Assembly (NCBI RefSeq): GCF_005502275.1
Contig: NZ_SWLZ01000010.1
Coordinates: 1-64,000, forward strand
DNA: 64,000 nt
Direction of reading: 5' to 3'
DNA from: Robertmurraya siralis
GTDB taxonomy: Bacteria; Bacillota; Bacilli; Bacillales; Cytobacillaceae
Shown one piece after another: positions 55,870-61,881 of the stretch. The translations under genes and the position numbers were made by a program. The number at the start of each line of letters is the position of its first letter. Position 1 is the first letter of the stretch. The notes beneath the pieces are model-generated. The model was not told where the DNA came from, made no database searches, and worked only from the letters and a program-made list of their open reading frames with translations.

Positions 55870-56580
55870 TCAAGTCTCCTTCATTCGAAAAGTTTTGATC
55901 GAGATTATAAGAGTGATGACTAAAAATACGAAAAGAACCGCAACGGAAACTAAATAATCAGCATAGTTAGTCGCTAAGATAGAACGATAACCGTTTTGTA
56001 GCCACTCAACAGGGTTAATCCAGCTAAGCCATTGAACCACCATAGGAGAATTGCCAAGCTTAAAAAAGATGCTGCTGCAGAGAAAAAGAGGAATCATCAC
56101 GAGATTCGAACTAATGCTTAATTGTCCTTCATTTTTAGGAAAGCTTGAAAGTATGAAACCCATTAAGGTAAATATGGCGGAGCCGATAAAGAAAAAGGGT
56201 ATAAACAATACAAACTGTAATGCTGATATTTTCAAATCAAATATGCTATTTTCACTATACAACAACAGAGTCGAAACCGTGCAAGCAATGACAGTCTGGC
56301 TAATGGTAATACTACTAAGGTATTTCCATAAAGAAAAAGGAGTGATCGTCAATAAATCAAAAACACCACGCTTCCTTTGCGCAAAAATGGAAAATGAGTT
56401 CGTTGTACAACAATAGAAAAAGATGCTCATCGTTATGAGACCAACTAATATATTTTCATTTACATTTACTTCAAAGATAGCCAAGGACACAAGTGTAGCA
56501 AATGGTAAAAAAATGGACCAGAATAAGAGATAGAAATCCTTTATATCCTTTTCAAGTGAAATCCGAATAATATTAGCCAT
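55870..56580 (-). CDS. ABC-2 type transporter permease
   Basis: A 236-residue membrane protein with six hydrophobic helices in the ABC-2 exporter layout. It has an amphipathic first segment (ISLEKDIKDFYLLFW) and the IFAQRKRGVFDLLTITPFSL cytosolic loop. The C-terminal segment contains LSWINPVEWLQNGYRSI. It pairs with the ATPase encoded just upstream (8-base overlap). The exported substrate is unknown. Expression is probably controlled by the PadR-type repressor of the same locus. Confidence 0.88.
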   Translation of the reverse strand: MANIIRISLEKDIKDFYLLFWSIFLPFATLVSLAIFEVNVNENILVGLITMSIFFYCCTTNSFSIFAQRKRGVFDLLTITPFSLWKYLSSITISQTVIACTVSTLLLYSENSIFDLKISALQFVLFIPFFFIGSAIFTLMGFILSSFPKNEGQLSISSNLVMIPLFLCSSIFFKLGNSPMVVQWLSWINPVEWLQNGYRSILATNYADYLVSVAVLFVFLVITLIISIKTFRMKET

Positions 56581-57283
56581 TTTGATTCTCCTTTTTGATT
56601 AATTGATAATATAGTTCTTCAAAACCTGATACACCATGTTTCTTAAGGATGGTTTCCAGTCCCCCATCTTCTAACAACTTCCCTCGATCCATTATTAAGA
56701 TTCGATCAGCTGTATTACGGACTTCTAACATATCATGGGAGGAGAATAAAACACTTTTACCTTGCGACTTTAAACGACGAATCATGTTTTGAACCTCTCG
56801 CTGTCCGCTTGGGTCAAGACCTGCTGTAGGCTCATCTAGAATTACCAAGTCTGGGTTGTGCAGCGTTGTGATACTAATAGCCAACCTTTTTTGTTGACCT
56901 AGTGATAACTTGGAAGCTAACGTATTCTTTACATCCAATAGACTATAATTTTTCAATATCTCTGCAATCTTTTCATTTGTCAGCCTTGACTGATAAAAAG
57001 TACTAAACAGCTTTAAATTGTTTTCCACACTAAAGCCTTCAAAAAAAGGTGTTGTTTGCAGCTGTGCACCGACTTTTTTATTAAAGTCTTTTGACCGTCT
57101 CTTAATCATTCCTTTATCAGGTTCAGTTATCCCTAAGACCATACGAATCGTGGTCGTTTTTCCACAACCGTTAGAACCAATTAATGCAATAATTTCGTTA
57201 GAATAAATCGAAAAATTCAATTCATTGATTACTTTTCTACCTTTAAAGCTTTTCTCAACATTTATAAATTCAATTAGCTTCAT
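56573..57283 (-). CDS. ABC transporter ATPase (export type)
   Basis: An ATPase of about 236 residues. Walker A is IGSNGCGKTTTIR, the signature KLSLGQQKRLAIS, Walker B LVILDEPTAGLDPSG and the switch His in SSHDM. Its C-terminal extension (about 215-236) is short. ATG at 57283 follows AAAGGAGAGTATGT. It lies between a PadR-type regulator and its permease, an arrangement common for drug or peptide exporters. Substrate unknown. Confidence 0.92.
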   Translation of the reverse strand: MKLIEFINVEKSFKGRKVINELNFSIYSNEIIALIGSNGCGKTTTIRMVLGITEPDKGMIKRRSKDFNKKVGAQLQTTPFFEGFSVENNLKLFSTFYQSRLTNEKIAEILKNYSLLDVKNTLASKLSLGQQKRLAISITTLHNPDLVILDEPTAGLDPSGQREVQNMIRRLKSQGKSVLFSSHDMLEVRNTADRILIMDRGKLLEDGGLETILKKHGVSGFEELYYQLIKKENQNG

Positions 57284-57351
57284 ACATACTCTCCTTTGTA
57301 TAATCAACTTTGACTATTTAGTGAAAATCAAAGCCACTATAAATGGCTTTG

Positions 57352-57888
57352 TTATTTTTGTTCAATAATGGCAATAGTAGCCTCAATAAGCTTAATCTGC
57401 GATTCAATCATTTCAAACATATGATTAAACACCACATTAGTTAATTGTGGAATTTCTCCTTGCAATGCTTTTTCTTTCTCTGTTAGACCACTTTTGACAG
57501 CTTGAGATTCAAGGATTAATTTTTCCTTATTTTTCGTTAGTTGTTCAATCGCTTCATCCTTAGGAAGTTGATAAGCAAGAGAAAGCCCAGAATATAAATC
57601 AGTGGGATAATTCACCTTTGAACTGCCAAGACACTCTAAAGCTAATTCTTTTTGATAGGCCTCTCCACTAGGGGTAATTTTATAAATAGCTTTTTGTCGG
57701 TGACCGCTACTTTCAATACTGGCCACTTCAATATACCCCTCTTTTTCAAGCTTTTTGAGAGCATTGTAAATCGAGCCTGGCAATACCCCAGCCCATCTTT
57801 GTGCATCATTCAGTTCAAGCATCGATTTAATTTCATAACCTGACATTCGCTGTATACTGAGCATAGCTAATACTAATAGTTTTGTCAC
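57352..57888 (-). CDS. PadR-family transcriptional regulator
   Basis: A 178-residue regulator with the PadR winged helix (about 1-75): LVLAMLSIQRMSGYEIKSML and GVLPGSIYNALKKLEKEGYI. The C-terminal helical dimerisation part includes the coiled QLTKNKEKLILESQAV. GTG at 57888 follows AAGGAGTATTTCCA. It is the first gene of the regulator-ATPase-permease unit. The 16-bp palindrome in its promoter is a strong autoregulatory operator candidate. Confidence 0.9.
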   Translation of the reverse strand: MTKLLVLAMLSIQRMSGYEIKSMLELNDAQRWAGVLPGSIYNALKKLEKEGYIEVASIESSGHRQKAIYKITPSGEAYQKELALECLGSSKVNYPTDLYSGLSLAYQLPKDEAIEQLTKNKEKLILESQAVKSGLTEKEKALQGEIPQLTNVVFNHMFEMIESQIKLIEATIAIIEQK

Positions 57889-57906
57889 TGGAAATACTCC
57901 TTTGTT

Positions 57907-57959
57907 TATTCAACGTTGAATATATAAAAAAGTTTAAGCATTTATTCACCGATTGTCAA
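57907..57959 (-). promoter_or_regulatory. PadR promoter and 16-bp palindromic operator
   Basis: Minus-strand -35 TTGACA (57954-57959), 17-base spacer and -10 TAAACT (57931-57936) precede the perfect palindrome TATTCAACGTTGAATA (57907-57922). The palindrome covers the expected transcription start and first leader bases. Confidence 0.7.
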
Positions 57960-58101
57960 CAACTAAGGATTATTTTTTTCTCTTTTCAATGGAGGCTTCA
58001 AAACATACTAACAACACTCGGTATCCCGAACCTAGTCTCATTGTAAGGGTGCCAAAAAAGGAAAGAACAAAGCAAACATCTCTGAAAATAATATAGTTAT
58101 C

Positions 58102-58473
58102 ATACTCTCTGTTATTACTTTTATAAGAGAAAAGCAAAATATAACGGTAGGGAGAAGAGCCATTAAGGAAAAGGTGGTTTTTCGCTCTTTGGCTATTTTA
58201 ACCATCAGTGCTAGCTTTATTTTTTTAGCCATCGTTACCTTAAATATAACTGAACCGCTGCCTTTTTTGAAATTACTGTTTGAAGTCATTTCCGCCTTCG
58301 GGACTGTAGGTCTATCGATGGGATTCACAGGAGATATATCAACGATTGGAAAATTGATCATTATTTTTGTTATGTTTTTTGGTAAATTAGGTCCACTTAC
58401 TCTCGCATTTTCTCTAGCGCAACCGGAAATTGAAAAAATAAAATACCCTAGTGAGGATGTTCTAACTGGTTAA
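58102..58473 (+). pseudogene. ktrB: 5'-truncated KtrB/KtrD potassium transporter fragment
   Basis: The frame LSVITFI, then KEKVVFRSLAILTIS, FLKLLFEVISAFGTVGLSMG, GKLIIIFVMFFGKLGPLTLA and the end KIKYPSEDVLTG match the C-terminal quarter of Ktr-type K+ channels (last TM-pore-TM unit, with the GTVGLS selectivity-filter stretch). Nothing upstream continues the gene: before about 58100 the sequence loses similarity and no start or ribosome site is seen. It is a remnant of a larger gene, perhaps lost by deletion. Confidence 0.8.
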
Positions 58474-58510
58474 CCTCATTTTTTAAAAGTAAGAATGGGC
58501 TTACTTGATA

Positions 58511-58580
58511 GATATGATATGCTCCCCTTAAGGTAAAATAGGTTTTTATTTGTCTATCTAAGGGAGAGCATATTAATTGG
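58511..58580. repeat. Small IS/MITE-like palindromic element, copy 2
   Basis: ATATGCTCCCCTTA and TAAGGGAGAGCATAT pair with one mismatch around an A/T-rich centre of about 28 bases. It resembles the element at 52266-52333 and directly follows the ktrB fragment, so it may be linked to the deletion. Confidence 0.5.
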
Positions 58581-58604
58581 ATGTCAGCCCTTCTTGCTTT
58601 TTTA

Positions 58605-59249
58605 TCAAGCGTTCTTATGGGAGCCGTCACAATTAGGCATTCTTTTGGATAATCCACAAATGCAATCCTTTAAGCCTTTTCCCATAAGAATACGTTCCAT
58701 CGATTTTTCAATTCTTGTCTCACGAGTTTTCGATTGCTTTGCTTGAGAAAAATACTGGAGATACCCCTTTTGTCGTCCAGGAGTTAAAGATGCAAAAGCA
58801 GCTTTCAAATCAGGCATTTCAGCAAATTTTTTCTCCAATTCTTCAGGGACGCTAAATTCGTTTTTCTCCTTTAAGGCTACTTCCAATCCAGCCTTTTCAA
58901 CTTCAATCGCCTCATTTATATACTCTTTTATGATAGGCTCCAATTCAACAATTTCTTGAAGCTTCGTAAAACGAAGCTGGCGTGCAGCCTGCACATTCTC
59001 CGTTTGTTGGATCAGGATGCCGTGCTTATCTTTCAATAGAGCCCCTTTATGAAAAAGAATTGCACAATACTCCTTGAATCCATGGAATAAAAAGATATTC
59101 TTTCCATTGAGCGTGTAACAAGGGTGCATCCACTTAAAATCCTCTCTCAATCCACTAGCAAGAGCAATCTCTCGCAACTTCACAAATTCTTCCTTCCACT
59201 GTGTAGCTTTACTCAAAAACTCATCAACCTTTGGGTTACGAGTTGTCAT
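58605..59249 (-). CDS. YdeI/OmdA-type protein with C-terminal CDGSH-like motif
   Basis: A 214-residue protein. Residues 1-125 form a DUF1801-like domain (EDFKWMHPCYTLNGKNIFLF). Then comes the YdeI/bacteriocin-protection segment (VPEELEKKFAEMP, LTPGRQKGYLQYFSQAKQSK). The last 20 residues carry CICGLSKRMPNCDGSH, which has the C-x-C-x8-C-x3-H spacing of CDGSH iron-sulfur proteins. Such tails occur in Bacillus YdeI homologues. The start is ATG 59249. The following gene (59293) is another DUF1801 protein, so the two may be related in function. Confidence 0.88.
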   Translation of the reverse strand: MTTRNPKVDEFLSKATQWKEEFVKLREIALASGLREDFKWMHPCYTLNGKNIFLFHGFKEYCAILFHKGALLKDKHGILIQQTENVQAARQLRFTKLQEIVELEPIIKEYINEAIEVEKAGLEVALKEKNEFSVPEELEKKFAEMPDLKAAFASLTPGRQKGYLQYFSQAKQSKTRETRIEKSMERILMGKGLKDCICGLSKRMPNCDGSHKNA

Positions 59250-59292
59250 GTCGAAACACCCCTCTTCTTTCTAGTTAAGAGACTCAGACTGT

Positions 59293-59661
59293 TCATCGCC
59301 AAAATTTAGTATAATCAGCTTTATCCTCTATATTAAATTCAATCATTTTCTCCAATAGCTCGTAATGAACAGGCTCAGTCCATTGAATTCGAAACAAACC
59401 TTTTGTAGCACTATATCCGGCCTGTGCAATATCATCCGCAAATCGCTCTATACCTGCTTCTTCAGGTGATATGCTCAGATGCTTCTTTGCTATTGATAAA
59501 CCAATGATGTAGGTGCCGTGGTCAGAGAACATCGGTGTATTCCACTTGAATTCCGGTTTTAAATTAGGGAATCTTTCTGCTATCCATGTTAAAATAGCTT
59601 CAGTTCGTTCTCGATGCTCAGGATGATCAATACCTGCTAAATACTTTTCAAATATCTTCAT
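59293..59661 (-). CDS. DUF1801-family protein (YdhG type)
   Basis: A protein of about 122 residues with a single DUF1801 domain, related to proteins proposed to act as iron chaperones in Bacillus (YdhG/Fra). Family features are [20 protein letters not shown] and the C-terminal [21 protein letters not shown] at 59661 follows GAGGGAAAGT; the ATG at 59673 has no site. It lies upstream of the YdeI gene on the same strand with a 43-base gap. Confidence 0.85.
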   Translation of the reverse strand: MKIFEKYLAGIDHPEHRERTEAILTWIAERFPNLKPEFKWNTPMFSDHGTYIIGLSIAKKHLSISPEEAGIERFADDIAQAGYSATKGLFRIQWTEPVHYELLEKMIEFNIEDKADYTKFWR

Positions 59662-59781
59662 ACTTTCCCTCATAAAAAACTAGCCCCTTTGTCATGATAA
59701 ATTTGCTGAAAAATGCACTATATGCTTATCTATTTTCTACTATATATTTTACTGCCTTACCAGTCAAAAAGGCATTCTAAC

Positions 59782-59811
59782 AAAAAAAAGCCTTCCATTT
59801 TAAATGGAAGG
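59782..59811 (-). terminator. Rho-independent terminator in the repeat-rich region
   Basis: CCTTCCATTT and AAATGGAAGG pair perfectly, and on the minus strand CTTTTTTTTG follows. It would end transcripts arriving from the right, such as any made across the CRISPR remnant. The stretch 59662-60604 holds only this, the repeats, the CRISPR remnant, the IS fragment and the glpQ terminator. Confidence 0.7.
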
Positions 59812-59825
59812 TTCAGACTGTCGAC

Positions 59826-59861
59826 AACATCCATCGAAAGGGCTCCCTATCGATGGATGTT
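59826..59861. repeat. 12-bp inverted repeat
   Basis: AACATCCATCGA and TCGATGGATGTT are exact complements around a 12-base loop. Its nature is unknown. It is followed by GGATTGAAAT (59871-59880), which matches the end of the CRISPR repeat in the opposite orientation. Confidence 0.6.
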
Positions 59862-59910
59862 ATCATTTTTGGATTGAAATTGCGCTAAAAACGTTGATTT
59901 CCTCTCCAGA

Positions 59911-60000
59911 TGCTTGCTTTCCGGGGGGCGTGCGCCGAGCCTCCTCCTCACGGATGCTCGTGTGGGGTCTCGGCTGTCACGCTATTAAAGCCGCTGAAAA
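59911..60000. repeat. GC-rich dispersed Bacillus-type repeat
   Basis: The stretch from GCTTTCCGGGGGGCGTGC through GCCGAGCCTCCTCCTC to GTGGGGTCTCGGCTGTCACG is far richer in G+C than its surroundings. It has the layout of an intergenic repeat seen in many Bacillaceae genomes (recalled, not searched). The arms GCCGAGCCTC and GGGTCTCGGC can pair imperfectly. Confidence 0.55.
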
Positions 60001-60015
60001 CTATCAATTTTTTTA

Positions 60016-60109
60016 ATTTCAATCCACACACAAAGGGAGACCTAAGCAACCAATTATATGAGCATGGAGTGGATTATATTTCAATCCACTCCCTCACACA
60101 AAGGGAGAC
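60016..60109 (-). CRISPR. Orphan two-repeat CRISPR remnant, type I-C-like repeat
   Basis: A full 32-bp repeat at 60078-60109 begins ATTTCAATCCAC, has arms TCCCT/AGGGA and ends GGGAGAC. On the minus strand it ends in GTGGATTGAAAT, the hallmark of type I-C repeats. A second copy at 60016-60041 is identical except for a 6-base deletion (TCCCTC), as expected of a degenerate distal repeat. The 36-base spacer (60042-60077) has normal length. No cas gene or further repeat lies in the window. An 11-bp inverted repeat (60112-60152) follows where the leader would be. Confidence 0.65.
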
Positions 60110-60329
60110 CGCAACATCTTGTAATCAACTAATACTTTGACACAAGATGTTGTGTAGCTCTCAACTCTAAAGTGTTCAAGGTCCACGATCCACTTACAAA
60201 AACAGGAAAATTAACGAAAAATCTCGGAAAACCTACCGGGGTTTTCATGTTCACTTCAGGTTTTCCAGTGCCGTCCCGCTATTCCCCAAGTTAAGCGTCT
60301 TCCGCTTCCATCAACTCGTTTGGCACCCC

Positions 60330-60479
60330 TCAAGCAGGTTGCCAAGTCCAAATGGCAATGTTCTTTAAGTTCATGGTAGCAAACGTAAGCATCGTCTGCA
60401 TAGAATTATTTTTAAGACCTCGTAGGGTTGTCCATCGCATCCGCAAACCCCGCCCGCGCCACCCGAAGTGGAAATCAAC
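60330..60479 (-). pseudogene. IS1182-type transposase C-terminal fragment
   Basis: A minus-strand frame between stop codons reads FHFGWRGRGLRMRWTTLRG, then SMQTMLTFATMNLKNIAIW and a stop at 60330. The MRWTTLRG-x7-MLTFATMNLK pattern matches the extreme C terminus of DDE transposases of the IS1182 group common in Bacillus. The rest of the gene is missing. Family assigned from memory of the motif. Confidence 0.65.
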
Positions 60480-60499
60480 CTACGCAATTTAGTTAATTC

Positions 60500-60583
60500 T
60501 ATTATAAAAGAAAAAAGAGTGTAGACAAACTCGAAAATCTTCGAGTTTGTTTACACTCTGGCCTCTCGCATAAAAGCGAGAGG
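60500..60583 (-). terminator. Double hairpin terminator after glpQ
   Basis: Read on the minus strand, CCTCTCGC/GCGAGAGG (60562-60583) comes first. A 19-bp near-perfect stem then follows (60516-60559, arms beginning AGAGTGTAGACAAACTCGA) and ends in TCTTTTTTCTTTT. It lies just after the glpQ-like stop and may also be part of the old IS end. Confidence 0.75.
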
Positions 60584-60604
60584 TCTTCTCAAGTATCAGC
60601 CCCA

Positions 60605-61444
60605 TTAATTACGCGGATCAACATAATCTGGATAATCCGTTATGATCGCATCAACGCCCATTTCAAATAAGAAATCTGCCGCTTCTGGCGTCCGTACTGT
60701 CCATGAACCAATTTTCATTCCAAGGGAGTGCACTTGCTCTACCAATTCTTTTGTTACAATGCCGTAGCTTGGGTTAAACCAGTCTGCATAGGTTGAAAAC
60801 TCCTGCAAAGCTTCGACCGTCGTATCTGCACGATTAGATGTTAAGACACCAATCGGAATTCGTGGGAGAAGCTCATTCACCTTCTTTACCGATTCAAAAT
60901 TAAAAGATTGAATGATGATTTTATTATTTTTCGATTTATCCATGTTACGCTTTTTTAATGCCTCGGCTACTTGTGCTTCAATTCCTGGGTAAAGCTCAGG
61001 TGCCTTCAATTCTACTAAAATTCCAATTTTCCCACGATAACGATCGAGAATTTCATCGAAAGTCGGGATTAACTCTCCCGCAAATTCTGATCCAAACCAG
61101 CTTCCTGCATCAAGTTTGCGAAGCTGCTCCAAAGTTAATTCTCCAACTCTTCCCGTTCCATTTGTTGTGCGGTTCACAGTTGTATCATGAATCAATACCA
61201 GTTCACCATCTTTACTTCTTTGCACGTCGATTTCGATATAGTCCGCCTTCATATCAACTGCTAAATCGAAAGCAGCAATCGTATTTTCAGGGGCATAGCC
61301 TGATGCACCACGATGTGCAACATTATCGACCTTTTTTCTCTCCCCTTCTGTTATGCCATCTGCAAAAGCCTGACTAAATGGGGTCAAAAACAATGTCAAC
61401 GCAACCCCTGTCCCTATCAACCATTTTTTACTCAATTGAACCAT
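60605..61444 (-). CDS. glpQ: Secreted glycerophosphodiester phosphodiesterase
   Basis: A 279-residue exported enzyme with a Sec signal peptide (about 1-28, cleavage after QAFA). It hydrolyses glycerophosphodiesters to glycerol 3-phosphate and an alcohol. Catalytic features are VAHRGASGYAPENTIAAF (HRG-x9-EN), YIEIDVQRSKDGELVLIHD with the metal Glu and Asp, and VELKAPE. The C-terminal SWTVRTPEAADFLFEMGVDA is typical. TTG/ATG-type starts near 61444 follow AGGAGATGG. It may also take part in teichoic acid turnover, as in Bacillus. Monocistronic. Confidence 0.93.
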   Translation of the reverse strand: MVQLSKKWLIGTGVALTLFLTPFSQAFADGITEGERKKVDNVAHRGASGYAPENTIAAFDLAVDMKADYIEIDVQRSKDGELVLIHDTTVNRTTNGTGRVGELTLEQLRKLDAGSWFGSEFAGELIPTFDEILDRYRGKIGILVELKAPELYPGIEAQVAEALKKRNMDKSKNNKIIIQSFNFESVKKVNELLPRIPIGVLTSNRADTTVEALQEFSTYADWFNPSYGIVTKELVEQVHSLGMKIGSWTVRTPEAADFLFEMGVDAIITDYPDYVDPRN

Positions 61445-61881
61445 CTCCTATCTAGAATTTGTATTCAACTGTATTCTAGAAAAGGGATGTTAAACTAGTA
61501 TAGAGATATATTTATGGCTTCATAAAGACTATATGAACAAAACTCCGCCTTATTTCTTACGTTTTTTTACAAACTTTGCGCAAAATTGCTAGAATGGGTA
61601 CACTTTACTGCTGCTTATTCCTTATATAATCCGGCATTCAATTGATATTTGTACAGCAAAAGTTGAAATAATATATTATTAGGTATACTTGAATTCTATT
61701 AACTGCTTCAGCTTACTCCGTAACCCAAAAGAATATCCTCGACAAAAATCAATTGGAATGCATTTCAAAAAAATGGTTAATGTCAAATTCACTCTTGCTT
61801 ATTACAAAGACTGTTTAAAACCTTCATTGAATCATTTCAAAATGAGTCAAAGAAACGATTCCTTGCTCACTAAAACAGACA
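61445..61881. other. Intergenic region without a recognised gene
   Basis: The 437 bases between the surface protein and glpQ are A/T-rich. Only short frames without ribosome sites are present. It should hold the glpQ promoter near 61450-61520, but I cannot point to convincing -35/-10 boxes. No terminator with a clear U-run was found after the surface-protein gene. Confidence 0.5.

Noticed and set aside
58038-58361. Minus-strand ORF of 107 residues over the ktrB fragment
   Set aside because: The plus strand carries clear KtrB sequence; the minus frame has no family likeness and is a shadow.
59871-59880. GGATTGAAAT as a further, inverted CRISPR repeat half
   Set aside because: Only 10 bases match and the rest of the repeat is absent; chance is likely.
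60042-60180. Functional CRISPR-Cas locus
   Set aside because: Only two repeats, one of them deleted, and no cas genes in the window; kept only as a remnant.
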